Below, in pieces: positions 41,939 through 49,257 of a stretch of DNA of 64,000 nt (position 1 is its first letter; each line of letters opens with the position of its first letter). Both the position numbers and the translations under genes were made by a program. The stretch is from positions 1 to 64,000 of IMG/VR virus record IMGVR_UViG_3300035137_000073. One strand, written 5' to 3'. Under the pieces are notes generated by a model. That model was not told where the DNA came from and did not search any database. It saw nothing but the letters and a program-made list of their open reading frames with translations. The DNA comes from a virus.

Positions 41939-42160
41939 ATGGTACGAGGGGGTTCAGGGGGTGATTATGAGCGTTATCCGAACGCGGTTTTGGTGCGAGT
42001 GTGGCGTCGTTTTTTGGGGTTGGGGCAGCGAGACGCGTCGGAGCGATTGGGAGTGAGTCGATCGACGTTATGGCGTTGGGAGGAGCGTGGTAGTCGGCCT
42101 CCTCGTCGGGTTTGGCGTCGGATGTTGGAGGTATTGGTGGACCTATCGAAGGAAAGGTGA
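41939..42160 (+). CDS. HTH DNA-binding protein (73 aa)
   Basis: ATG 41939 after GGGAGTTGAGG; a GTG at 41918 is an alternative. An XRE/Cro-like HTH spans residues ~28-60 (FLGLGQRDASERLGVSRSTL, then WRWEERGSRPP), flanked by Arg-rich segments. It overlaps the methyltransferase start (GTGA), so it may control that gene. Confidence 0.7.
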   Translation: MVRGGSGGDYERYPNAVLVRVWRRFLGLGQRDASERLGVSRSTLWRWEERGSRPPRRVWRRMLEVLVDLSKER

Positions 42161-42861
42161 GGTGGTTTGATGAGGTTGGGCCCTGTTATGGGAACCGCCT
42201 GAATAGGGGGTGTGACATCGAGCCTTACTACGAGGAAGACGGGATCCAGATATTCCATGGGGATTGTAGGGAGGTGTTGCCGACACTTTCGCCAGTCGAT
42301 CTAGTGTTGACAGATCCGCCGTACAGCACGGGGCGACCAGAGGGAGAGTTTGCAGCGAATGGTAATGTTGCCGTATCCCTTCACCTCGCAAGCCGGTTAG
42401 CGCCGACAATGGCTGTGTTTGGGACTGCAAGCGGTCGCGGGGTCGAGTTTTTACGTTCTACGATTCGTGAGTTGCCGCACAATCGAATGCTGGTGTGGCA
42501 TCGCTCATACGTTAACTCACCGGCAGCTGGGCCATGGTGTTGGGATATTGTGATTATCCACGTTTTCGGTAAGGGATCATTCGGTAGACCAGAGGTGAGT
42601 TCGCTCATTCAAACCGATGGCACGCGCAAGCTTGCCGAAGAGACCGGTCATAGGTCTCCGGTGTTTACGTCGGTAATGGAGCATTTATACGTGCCATTTG
42701 CGCCGGGTGTCGTGCTCGACCCGTTTATGGGCAGCGGTCCGACATTGTTGGCCGCGAAACGCCATGATGGCAAGGCCATCGGCATCGAGATCGAGGAGCG
42801 GTACTGCGAGATAGCCGCCCAGCGGTTGAGTCAACAGGTTTTGAACTTAGAGGGGGTGTGA
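42157..42861 (+). CDS. DNA adenine/cytosine-N4 methyltransferase
   Basis: 234 aa from GTG overlapping the HTH gene, with GAAGGAAA upstream. Motif IV TDPPY is at 52-56, and the SAM-binding motif I DPFMGSGPTLLAA near 188. Motif IV precedes motif I, the order of the beta class. The target-recognition region lies between. It would methylate N6 of adenine or N4 of cytosine, probably to protect phage DNA from restriction. No matching endonuclease is adjacent, so it is an orphan. Target sequence unknown. Confidence 0.85.
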   Translation: MRWFDEVGPCYGNRLNRGCDIEPYYEEDGIQIFHGDCREVLPTLSPVDLVLTDPPYSTGRPEGEFAANGNVAVSLHLASRLAPTMAVFGTASGRGVEFLRSTIRELPHNRMLVWHRSYVNSPAAGPWCWDIVIIHVFGKGSFGRPEVSSLIQTDGTRKLAEETGHRSPVFTSVMEHLYVPFAPGVVLDPFMGSGPTLLAAKRHDGKAIGIEIEERYCEIAAQRLSQQVLNLEGV

Positions 42862-42898
42862 CAATGCCGGTATCGCTTTCGAAAGGTGTGGTGTAGGA

Positions 42899-43198
42899 AT
42901 GACGGATCCGTGTATTAACGACGTACCGCAAGGTCCTGGAGATCCGAGTCGAGCGACTTTGGCTGGAGCGACGATGACGGCAGAGGGTTTGAAGAATGGC
43001 CTATCTGACCTAGTGAAACGGCTGAAGGTATGTAACGACAGTCTCTTTGGTCTCGACCCCACGGTTCCCGAGGTAACTGATGTGCCGCGTCTTGAGCAGG
43101 GTGCGTTTGCCTCGCGGCTGGAACAACTCAACGAAGATCTTGCCGAAGTGCAGTCTTATTTGGAACGCGAGGTGAGTCGTTTGGAGAATGGGATTTGA
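42899..43198 (+). CDS. Helical hypothetical protein (99 aa)
   Basis: Starts 37 bases after the methyltransferase with a GTGTAGGA upstream. The N-terminus has CINDVPQGPGDPSRATLAG; the rest is coiled (LNEDLAEVQSYLEREVSRLE). No family recognised. Confidence 0.5.
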   Translation: MTDPCINDVPQGPGDPSRATLAGATMTAEGLKNGLSDLVKRLKVCNDSLFGLDPTVPEVTDVPRLEQGAFASRLEQLNEDLAEVQSYLEREVSRLENGI

Positions 43199-43275
43199 GT
43201 TTGGTAGGACTGCGGGTGCCGGCGTTGGCGTAGTCGGGGCGATCCTGGGGTCGTCAAAAGGGTTTCTAGGACTCT

Positions 43276-43300
43276 GCGGGTTCGAATCCCGTTGCCTGTA
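43276..43300 (+). other. tRNA 3'-half-like sequence (T-arm)
   Basis: GCGGGTTCGAATCCCGT folds as a 5-bp T-arm with the invariant TTCGAAT loop, followed by TGCCTGT and a discriminator-like A. A 5' acceptor partner (GCGGGTG at 43212) would need four G-U pairs. The D and anticodon arms do not fold normally, the anticodon loop being 17 bases. It could be a decayed tRNA or a tRNA-derived attachment site. Confidence 0.3.
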
Positions 43301-43332
43301 GTGGCGAGTTCAACTGAATCGAGGTGAGCGAG

Positions 43333-43548
43333 ATGGTGTTTTCTGAGAAGCTGATGGCTTTAGTGAATGCGGAGATCGAAAAGGGTGCACTAAGCACACG
43401 GGCGGCGGATGTAGTAGCGAAGTTGCACGAGCAGCATAATGCGTGTGAGTTGAGAGTTCGGGAATTGCTGGAAGAGAACGAGAAGTTGCAAGAACAGGTC
43501 GAGCGTGACCGGTTTAGGGTTTGTGAAGCTAGCGGAACATCTAGCTGA
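43333..43548 (+). CDS. Coiled-coil protein A (71 aa)
   Basis: ATG 43333 after GAGGTGAGCG; a GTG at 43324 is an alternative. The N-terminal half (FSEKLMALVNAEIEKGALST) parallels the next gene (LPDQVLALVDVAVEENTFSL), and the leaders are nearly identical, so the two are tandem paralogues. The C-terminal half is coiled coil (LRVRELLEENEKLQEQVE). Function unknown. Confidence 0.6.
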   Translation: MVFSEKLMALVNAEIEKGALSTRAADVVAKLHEQHNACELRVRELLEENEKLQEQVERDRFRVCEASGTSS

Positions 43549-43605
43549 TTGTGGTTATCGTCGCATCGAGGAGTTCATAGGGACAACGGAATCGAGGTGA
43601 GCAAG

Positions 43606-44100
43606 ATGTCGTTACCGGATCAGGTTTTAGCGTTGGTGGATGTGGCTGTGGAGGAGAATACGTTCAGTTTGGATGCTGTGAAGGGCGTTCAGCGGCTCCG
43701 GAGTGAACATGCGGACAACGTAATACGGATCGAGGAGATGCAGAAGTCGATCGACGAACTGGAGGAACGGGCCGAGAGTTGGGAGAAGCAGTTCCAGGTC
43801 GAACGCGGGCGATTCAACGAACTGCAACTCAAGATGGATGAGTACGCGAAGCGCGAGAAGGAATTGGCGGAGCGCGAGTTCGAGTGTCGGGTTGGAGAAA
43901 TGCGAGCTGTTGAGATGAATCAACGGCTTATCGATATGAAGGATTTGGTGGGGATGGTCTTTCGGAATCCGGTGTTGAAGCGAACGGTGACGGAGCCAGT
44001 GATGGTACCGCCGCCAAGTTTCGATTCTGGCTCTGGTTACGGGCTCCAGTGCGGTCATGTCGAGTCTCACACGCGGACGGAAGAAGAGGAGGAGGTCTGA
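43606..44100 (+). CDS. Coiled-coil protein B (164 aa), paralogue of the preceding gene
   Basis: ATG 43606 after GAGGTGAGC. Its first ~60 residues align with the previous gene. Then come a long charged coil (EEMQKSIDELEERAESWEKQ; LKMDEYAKREKELAEREF) and a flexible, acidic end (HTRTEEEEEV). No membrane segment. Duplication followed by extension is the simplest origin. The stop overlaps the next gene (TGATG). Confidence 0.6.
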   Translation: MSLPDQVLALVDVAVEENTFSLDAVKGVQRLRSEHADNVIRIEEMQKSIDELEERAESWEKQFQVERGRFNELQLKMDEYAKREKELAEREFECRVGEMRAVEMNQRLIDMKDLVGMVFRNPVLKRTVTEPVMVPPPSFDSGSGYGLQCGHVESHTRTEEEEEV

Positions 44101-44363
44101 TGTCGAGAATTGAGTTGTCGTCGCCGATGGCGGCGCCGGGTTCAGAGGATCCGGGTACGGTTGCGGCGGAGTGGTTGGATGAGGTGTGCGATATGACCTG
44201 TGGAATTCTGGGTTGTTCGTACAATGATGTTCTGACGGCGGCCGTGAAGAAGATAGTCGAAGAGGAGACGTGGGGCGCGTTGTTGCGGAACGAGCGGTTC
44301 ATGGAGGTGGTACGGGCGGCGGTACAGGGATCGATTGACGGTTGGTTGGCCGAAAAGGAGTAG
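44100..44363 (+). CDS. Helical hypothetical protein (87 aa)
   Basis: Coupled to the previous gene. Acidic, helical sequence (TVAAEWLDEVCDMTCGILGC; VKKIVEEETWGALLRNERFM). Two Cys lie close together, but not in a zinc pattern. No family recognised. Confidence 0.5.
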   Translation: MSRIELSSPMAAPGSEDPGTVAAEWLDEVCDMTCGILGCSYNDVLTAAVKKIVEEETWGALLRNERFMEVVRAAVQGSIDGWLAEKE

Positions 44364-44368
44364 GCGAG

Positions 44369-44881
44369 ATGACGTTACTGACGGCTGTTTTGGTGGTTGT
44401 CTGTGGTGGTGTTTTGGCGGCATACGTGCTTCGTCGCCCATCGTTTGCACCAGGACTGGAACGAGCGTTCGAGGGTTTTGGTGACCGGGTCGTATCGGAT
44501 CTGGCGTCGCGATTCGAGTCGTTGCGGGATCTGGATCGGTTGTCGGCTCGGAAACTGGAGTTGGAGGCCGAGGTTGCGGCGTTGTGGGCCGAGAAGGCCG
44601 ATATCGAGAAGGCGTTCGCGCAGAGGCGGCGGGATTTGGAGCACGAGATGGGGCTGCAGAAGAAGGAGATGGACGCGGCACTCGAGCGGGGCCAGAAAAC
44701 GGCCGACCTGGAAGCCGATCGGAAAGTGCTGGAAGCTGAGCGGAAGTTCAACGACGACGTGTTGCAGGCGAAAGAGGCTGCGTTCAAGGAACAGGTAGCG
44801 GACCTGCGCGAGATTGCGGACCGGATGTTCCAGTTGGTACCGGACATGAAGGGCCGGATTGAGTTGAAGGGGGATGTGTAG
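44369..44881 (+). CDS. Membrane-anchored coiled-coil protein, i-spanin-like topology (170 aa)
   Basis: N-terminal membrane span (LLTAVLVVVCGGVLAAYVL, residues 3-21), then ~130 residues of coiled coil (LSARKLELEAEVAALWAEKA; LQKKEMDAALERGQKT). One TM followed by a long coil is the layout of inner-membrane spanin subunits, but no endolysin is next to it. The lipoprotein at 49254 would be an outer-membrane partner candidate. It could equally be a membrane-linked accessory protein. Confidence 0.5.
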   Translation: MTLLTAVLVVVCGGVLAAYVLRRPSFAPGLERAFEGFGDRVVSDLASRFESLRDLDRLSARKLELEAEVAALWAEKADIEKAFAQRRRDLEHEMGLQKKEMDAALERGQKTADLEADRKVLEAERKFNDDVLQAKEAAFKEQVADLREIADRMFQLVPDMKGRIELKGDV

Positions 44882-44884
44882 GAA

Positions 44885-45970
44885 ATGTCGGCGTTCTGGC
44901 CAATTGCTGGTCTGTTCGGCGGTGCTGGCGGACCTCTCGGCAACGCCGTGGCACAGCAACAAGAGTGGCTGCGGGAGGCTGCATTACAGGACGAATTGGC
45001 GCAGAAGCGGGCCGAGCTAAAGGCGTTGCGACAGCAGGAACACGCTCGCCAGCAACGGGAATTAGACTGCCTGTGTCTGTACCCCGAAACGCGGGCCGCA
45101 CTTGAGCAGCAGAGGTTGCGGCGAATGGAAGAGGATCTAGATGTACGCATCGCGTCCGATCTCGTCCTTGTGGACGCTGGCGGTGGTTCACCGGAGTACG
45201 AGCCGAAAGTGTGCGATTCATGGTTTGACTCCGAGTTGTTCTTGAAAACGCAAGAAATCGAACTCAGAGCCCGATGTGAAGGCCGCGATCTTTCGCATGA
45301 AGACGCGAAACGTGAAGCCCGTGCGGCTCTGATGACCAATCCGGCGTATGTCGCGAAACTGCGCGAGAGACACCGTAAGCAACGAGCGGAGTTGGATTCA
45401 GCCACACGGCAACTCGGCCTAACACAGGAGCAGCTTAAGGCGGCGACGGATCCGTTGGTTATCCCGAAAGGGGCGCTATCGGCACCTGTCGATCTAGCCG
45501 CGATGGTCGAGGAGACGCGTCGGGTAGGTAGTCGGATGTTGGGGACGGATGATACGACGAGTCAGTACGGATCGCAGGCGCTTCAGGGTGAGGCGACGAG
45601 ACACGCTCAGCAGGCCGCCAAGACGGCGATCGCGTTGTTTCGGGCACATGTACGTCCGACACTGTCCAAGACGGTCGCAGGCCACTTCCTTAATGACCAG
45701 GAACGTCGGGCCGCACAGGAATGGGTCGATGCGGCGTGGGAGCGCACGAAACGTTGGTGTCCCCATGACTGCGGGCTATCGTACTTTCGTGAAGTAATAT
45801 TCATGCCGGCTGTCGAGCTTTTCAATGACCAACTTGCCCATGGCATTTACCGACACCTCGAACCAGGCGACGTCGAGGGCATGCACACAGAATTCCAACT
45901 GCTTTTGCGGACATTCGTAGACAGAAAAAACAACAAAGCACAGACAATACCACGCATTCCGCCCTTTTAA
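44885..45970 (+). CDS. Hypothetical helical protein (361 aa)
   Basis: A Gly/aromatic N-terminus (FWPIAGLFGGAGGPLGNAVA) leads to long charged helices (LAQKRAELKALRQQEHARQQ). A second half has conserved-looking segments (TRHAQQAAKTAIALFRAHVR; AAQEWVDAAWERTKRWCPHD; EVIFMPAVELFNDQLAHGIY). The last looks like a helical catalytic or binding domain, but I cannot name it. Ends basic. Largest unknown in this cluster. Confidence 0.55.
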   Translation: MSAFWPIAGLFGGAGGPLGNAVAQQQEWLREAALQDELAQKRAELKALRQQEHARQQRELDCLCLYPETRAALEQQRLRRMEEDLDVRIASDLVLVDAGGGSPEYEPKVCDSWFDSELFLKTQEIELRARCEGRDLSHEDAKREARAALMTNPAYVAKLRERHRKQRAELDSATRQLGLTQEQLKAATDPLVIPKGALSAPVDLAAMVEETRRVGSRMLGTDDTTSQYGSQALQGEATRHAQQAAKTAIALFRAHVRPTLSKTVAGHFLNDQERRAAQEWVDAAWERTKRWCPHDCGLSYFREVIFMPAVELFNDQLAHGIYRHLEPGDVEGMHTEFQLLLRTFVDRKNNKAQTIPRIPPF

Positions 45971-45984
45971 GAAGGGATAGTCCA

Positions 45985-46434
45985 ATGATCCGAGTTCAGA
46001 TAGACGAGTGGTTGCATCACGACGACATGTTTGATCGTGAGCCGAAGGCGGAGGATCCGAACGGTCCTCGAACGAGTCCGGGCCGGATGATGCACTCGCG
46101 CACGTTGCTGTTGCAGGACTTCGAGCATCTGGAGGTCGCGCCTGTTGTGGCGTTTCTGAACGGTTTGGTGGCGCCGCCGTTGTGCCGGTGCGGGCATTCG
46201 AAGGAGATGCACACGGGTGGATGCTCAGCGTGGGATCCTGGTGGTTTCGGTACCTGCGACTGCAAGGAGTACCAGCCGGTGACGGTCAACGACTTCCTGA
46301 ATCTTCAGAATGAACTAGGTTCGGTGCGGCAGGACCTGGAGAGTGTGTGCCAGGATCTTCGGACGGCTCTGAAGGCTCGGGAGGAGCTGCGCCGCAAGCT
46401 CGAGCGGCTGGAAAAGAAGGGAAAGAAGAAATGA
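45985..46434 (+). CDS. Zinc-site plus coiled-coil protein (149 aa)
   Basis: Residues ~64-90 contain a Cys/His cluster (PLCRCGHSKEMHTGGCSAWD, then TCDCKEY) known from phage proteins in which CxCGHxxxxHxxxGxC...CxC binds zinc. The C-terminal ~50 residues form a Lys-rich coil (LRRKLERLEKKGKKK). Function unknown; ATGA overlap with the next gene. Confidence 0.6.
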   Translation: MIRVQIDEWLHHDDMFDREPKAEDPNGPRTSPGRMMHSRTLLLQDFEHLEVAPVVAFLNGLVAPPLCRCGHSKEMHTGGCSAWDPGGFGTCDCKEYQPVTVNDFLNLQNELGSVRQDLESVCQDLRTALKAREELRRKLERLEKKGKKK

Positions 46435-46679
46435 GCGTACCCACTACATCTGAGTTACTAGCCGTTGATGTCGAGTCCGGTGTTACCGTGACCCTGCCGA
46501 TGCAGCGGTATCTGCATTTGATCTGGAATGACGCCGAATTGAGACGAATTCAACGACGGGCAGACGGAAAGATCGCAGACGTGTTGGAGGAGTGTCTTGC
46601 AACGCGCTGTTCGGACCTACGGAAGCTGTTGCAAACAACCGCCCAAACATACCGGGAGCTCAGCGGAGAGAAGAAATGA
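46431..46679 (+). CDS. Small helical protein (82 aa)
   Basis: ATG overlaps the previous stop. A short beta N-terminus (SELLAVDVESGVTVTLPMQR) is followed by helices (RRIQRRADGKIADVLEECLA; LLQTTAQTYRELSGEKK). No family recognised. Confidence 0.5.
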   Translation: MSVPTTSELLAVDVESGVTVTLPMQRYLHLIWNDAELRRIQRRADGKIADVLEECLATRCSDLRKLLQTTAQTYRELSGEKK

Positions 46680-46825
46680 GTCTCACGGGTCCGAAGAAGT
46701 TTCGGATCTTCTGTCTTCGTTGCAATTGGGAAAGATGGCCGTGGTTCAGCGATCGTGATTTGTGGGGTCAGTACTCGGCCTGTCCGGCGTGTGGTGGCCC
46801 TACTGACGGATTGGAGAAGAAATGA
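46676..46825 (+). CDS. Zinc-ribbon miniprotein (49 aa)
   Basis: ATG 46676 overlaps the previous stop. Two Cys pairs (IFCLRCNWERWPWF and SACPACGGPTDGL) 19 residues apart make a full zinc ribbon. ATGA overlap with the next gene. Function unknown. Confidence 0.6.
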   Translation: MSLTGPKKFRIFCLRCNWERWPWFSDRDLWGQYSACPACGGPTDGLEKK

Positions 46826-47028
46826 GCGCAATCCAAATTACTTTGCGCAATGGGGACACTTACTTCACGCAGGACTATGACACGCCAGCCGAGGTTCGTG
46901 GTGCGATTCAAGAAGGTGACGAGTTGGCTGTGTTTTGGTTTGCCAGGTGGGGTAGGCGGTTTAGCGAGACGTTGTTGGTGGATTGGGACGAAGTCGGATA
47001 CCTAGTGACGGAGCGAGAGATTCCGTGA
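46822..47028 (+). CDS. Beta-rich small protein (68 aa)
   Basis: Sequence SAIQITLRNGDTYFTQDYDT, then GDELAVFWFARWGRRFSETL and VDWDEVGYLVTE is a small barrel-like beta protein. Coupled at both ends. No family recognised. Confidence 0.55.
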   Translation: MSAIQITLRNGDTYFTQDYDTPAEVRGAIQEGDELAVFWFARWGRRFSETLLVDWDEVGYLVTEREIP

Positions 47029-47264
47029 GTCCCGTATCTCCCGGTGAGCAGTTTGTGGATGTCTTCCGGTCGTTGTTTCGGGCTGCGGTTGAGCAGCCGA
47101 GGCCGTCGCCGGAGCTGGTAGTAGCGATAGAGAAGGCGCGTTCGATGGCGATGGGTGTGGGTCAGGCTCCGATTCGGGAGCGTGTTGCTGAGTCGGTTGG
47201 TAGTGGGGCGCGCGCGGAGCGTTTGGCGGAAAGCCTACTGAGGATCTACGAGGACGAGGAATGA
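47025..47264 (+). CDS. Small helical protein (79 aa)
   Basis: GTG 47025 overlaps the previous stop. Helical, Ala/Arg/Glu-rich (FVDVFRSLFRAAVEQPRPSP; ARAERLAESLLRIYEDEE). No motif. Confidence 0.5.
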   Translation: MSPVSPGEQFVDVFRSLFRAAVEQPRPSPELVVAIEKARSMAMGVGQAPIRERVAESVGSGARAERLAESLLRIYEDEE

Positions 47265-47268
47265 AACG

Positions 47269-47841
47269 ATGGCAACAGCAGTAGTAGAGCACGAGAAATT
47301 CGCCCCGACACGGTACAACCCGCCAAAGGAACTGAGTTTCGAGGAATGGGGGCAGGATGTCGCGACGGCGATCGCGATGGAGAAGGCGCTGCCGTGGTGG
47401 CTTGGCGACTTGCTCAATCTCGGCGAGAACCGATGGGGCGAGAAGTACACACAGGCCGTTTCGATTACCGGAATCGCCCCTGAACGGCTGGCGAATTACG
47501 CGTACGTCGCGGCTCAAATCTCATTCCGGAATGAGAAACTGTCGTGGACGCACCATCTTGTCGTCGCGAAGCTGGAGCCTGGCGAGCAGAAGATGTGGCT
47601 GGATACGGCGGAAGCGAACGAGTGGAGCTCGAAGGAATTGCGCGAGGCGGTCAAGGCTCACCAGGCGCCGACCTCGAGCGGCGATTCGGACGATGAGAAG
47701 CCGGAGGTACGCGAGAAGGTACCTGACGGCGAGTTCATGAATCGTCCGATTCAGTATCGGATTGATTCAACGACGGACGGATTGGTAGTACGGGGTCCTG
47801 AGGAGTTGCTGGTGGCGTTATCGAACGTCGTGGAGGGCTGA
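47269..47841 (+). CDS. ParB-HTH-like DNA-binding protein (190 aa)
   Basis: Conserved region ~35-125: MEKALPWWLGDLLNLGENRW, TGIAPERLANYAYVAAQI, RNEKLSWTHHLVVAKLEPGE, NEWSSKELREAVKAH. This resembles a phage/plasmid family with a helix-turn-helix arranged like the ParB/Noc HTH (LS-x-HH...L..EEQ...W S..ELR). The ParB CTP-binding N-terminal domain is missing. The dispersed palindrome encodes ISFRNEK inside this region. A regulator of phage genes is likely; a link to the parS sequence is only a suggestion. Confidence 0.5.
   Translation: MATAVVEHEKFAPTRYNPPKELSFEEWGQDVATAIAMEKALPWWLGDLLNLGENRWGEKYTQAVSITGIAPERLANYAYVAAQISFRNEKLSWTHHLVVAKLEPGEQKMWLDTAEANEWSSKELREAVKAHQAPTSSGDSDDEKPEVREKVPDGEFMNRPIQYRIDSTTDGLVVRGPEELLVALSNVVEG
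47519..47536. repeat. Dispersed palindrome, copy 4
   Basis: Perfect TCTCATTCCGGAATGAGA, in the same reading frame (ISFRNEK) and with the same flanks as copy 1. It lies within the conserved HTH region of the surrounding gene. Confidence 0.85.
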
Positions 47842-47844
47842 CGA

Positions 47845-48183
47845 ATGGAAAGAAGAGGTTTTCTAGGAGCTGTCATGGCAAGCGTCGTTGTTCCTGTCTC
47901 GGAGCCCGAACTTTCTGGTAAAGCCCCCGGATTAGTGGGCGCAATGGGGCAGTCGATAGACAGTCTAGGAAAGATCGTCATCAACGTAGACCCAATGGAG
48001 TGGTTGTCCAAGTGGGTCGAAGACCCACAACACAGGCCGGTAGGTAAGGTTGTCGCGATCACGCGCCACGACCGAACGATGACGCTGCGGCTGCGACCGT
48101 GGGACGAGAGCGACCACACAACCGTTACGATGCCGTACGAGGTGTACAGCCCAGACTGGCAAACGGTGAGGACAAATGTCTGA
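47845..48183 (+). CDS. Protein with Tat-like leader (112 aa)
   Basis: The N-terminus MERRGFLGAVMASVVVPVSE has a twin Arg followed by x-F-L and a short hydrophobic stretch, as in Tat signal peptides. The mature part includes SIDSLGKIVINVDPMEWLSK and a beta-rich end (RTMTLRLRPWDES; VTMPYEVYSPDW). It starts three bases after the previous gene. Export through Tat is inference; related leaders occur at 50705 and 51694. Confidence 0.5.
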   Translation: MERRGFLGAVMASVVVPVSEPELSGKAPGLVGAMGQSIDSLGKIVINVDPMEWLSKWVEDPQHRPVGKVVAITRHDRTMTLRLRPWDESDHTTVTMPYEVYSPDWQTVRTNV

Positions 48184-48349
48184 CCTTCTGACGACCTACG
48201 CCCGGCATTCGATCGAAGATCTGACGGACGAGGAGTTGCGTGCGTACGGGGGTGCGTTGCGAAAGGAGTTGGGGAAGCTACTGCGTCGGTACCGTGCATT
48301 ACGGGAGCGTCTGGTTGAGGTCGACAAGGAAATGGAGGCGCGGAAGTGA
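48176..48349 (+). CDS. Small coiled-coil protein (57 aa)
   Basis: ATG 48176 overlaps the previous gene by 8 bases; the stop overlaps the next GTG. Sequence SIEDLTDEELRAYGGALRKE, then RYRALRERLVEVDKEME is one helical hairpin or coil. Translational coupling at both ends supports it. Confidence 0.55.
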   Translation: MSDLLTTYARHSIEDLTDEELRAYGGALRKELGKLLRRYRALRERLVEVDKEMEARK

Positions 48350-48558
48350 ACGAGTCGTTCAGCGGTAGCGCCGATGAAGCGCGGTTTCTATTGAAACTCG
48401 TCCGTGCGTACCAGGGGGCACAGGAAACGATTTTTCACATCGGCGTGCTCTTGGACGAGTTCGGCCTACGTCGCAACAACTACGACCTCAACAACGACCG
48501 AATGCTGGAAATCGCCAAATCCATGGCTGAGCAAGAGCAGTCCGATGAGCAAGGGTAG
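48346..48558 (+). CDS. Small helical protein (70 aa)
   Basis: GTG 48346 overlaps the previous stop. Acidic and helical (EARFLLKLVRAYQGAQETIF; DRMLEIAKSMAEQEQSDEQ). No family recognised. Confidence 0.5.
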   Translation: MNESFSGSADEARFLLKLVRAYQGAQETIFHIGVLLDEFGLRRNNYDLNNDRMLEIAKSMAEQEQSDEQG

Positions 48559-48766
48559 CGTTCGTCGTCCGGAGAACCCCGACAAGGAGCCTGGGGCGTA
48601 CGAGCGGGGGTACGACCAGATCGAGTGGCCGAATCGGAAGAAGAAGCCGCAGGGATTCGAGCGCATCGGGGAATTTAATGGGATTGAGTACTGGTCCCAT
48701 CCGGACGTGCCTGAGGATGAGATTGTCGTGCTCAATACGCCGCGGGTCGTACCACCGGAGGAATAG
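48545..48766 (+). CDS. Small Pro/charged protein (73 aa)
   Basis: ATG 48545 within the end of the previous gene. Polar sequence with RRPENPDKEPGAYERGYDQI and WSHPDVPEDEIVVLNTPRVV. No motif; a GGAGGAA downstream serves the next gene. Confidence 0.45.
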   Translation: MSKGSVRRPENPDKEPGAYERGYDQIEWPNRKKKPQGFERIGEFNGIEYWSHPDVPEDEIVVLNTPRVVPPEE

Positions 48767-48769
48767 CAC

Positions 48770-48904
48770 ATGCCCTACAAACGCATTGGCAAGACGGTGT
48801 ATGTGAGGAAAGACGGTGAATGGCAAGTTGTGAAGAAGCATCCGAACGAACGCGCCGCTCAGAAGCATTTGGTGGCGCTGAAGATCAATGTGAAGGAGAA
48901 ATAG
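48770..48904 (+). CDS. Basic miniprotein (44 aa)
   Basis: ATG 48770 after GGAGGAATAGC. The sequence PYKRIGKTVYVRKDGEWQVV ends with AAQKHLVALKINVKEK. This basic strand-helix form (HLxALxxNVK) is common as a tiny phage protein. Function unknown. Confidence 0.6.
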   Translation: MPYKRIGKTVYVRKDGEWQVVKKHPNERAAQKHLVALKINVKEK

Positions 48905-49108
48905 ATGTGTGATTGCGACAGGCGGTATCAGCCACTTGGCGACGGGGCGATTATGCTGGTGCTTTTGTTCTCGTTCTACGCCCACATTGGGAAATGGTGG
49001 TTAGCGCTAGTTCTTGTCGGAATCGGAGCCATTTTGAATTTGGTGCAGCAGCATTTGGTTGGCTCACGAATTCGGCGAGTGATCAATGAAGCCAAGGGTC
49101 CACCATGA
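48905..49108 (+). CDS. Two-span membrane protein (67 aa), holin-like
   Basis: Two hydrophobic segments: AIMLVLLFSFYAHIG (15-29) and WWLALVLVGIGAILNLV (31-47). A Cys-containing short N-terminus and a basic C-terminus (GSRIRRVINEAKG) flank them. The hairpin topology resembles class II holins. The next genes encode another membrane protein and a lipoprotein, so this could be a small lysis or envelope cluster. Confidence 0.5.
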   Translation: MCDCDRRYQPLGDGAIMLVLLFSFYAHIGKWWLALVLVGIGAILNLVQQHLVGSRIRRVINEAKGPP

Positions 49109-49257
49109 AACGCCGCTCGAAGATTTACGAGTTCACACGCCGCGACGGAATGCCTTTTTCTGGGCGCATTGTCACCGACGAGAAGTATGATCTGCCGGCT
49201 CTCTGCCTTTTGTCGGCTGCGCTCGGTTTCGTCCTTGCGATGATAGTGTTGCTATGA
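49105..49257 (+). CDS. C-terminal membrane-anchored miniprotein (50 aa)
   Basis: ATGA overlap on both sides. The N-terminal half is basic and polar (KRRSKIYEFTRRDGMPFSGR); the C-terminus is one span (ALCLLSAALGFVLAMIVLL). It lies between the holin-like gene and the lipoprotein. Confidence 0.5.
   Translation: MKRRSKIYEFTRRDGMPFSGRIVTDEKYDLPALCLLSAALGFVLAMIVLL

Noticed and set aside
43212-43300. Complete tRNA gene
   Set aside because: Acceptor stem needs four G-U pairs, and the D and anticodon arms do not fold; kept only as a tRNA-like fragment.
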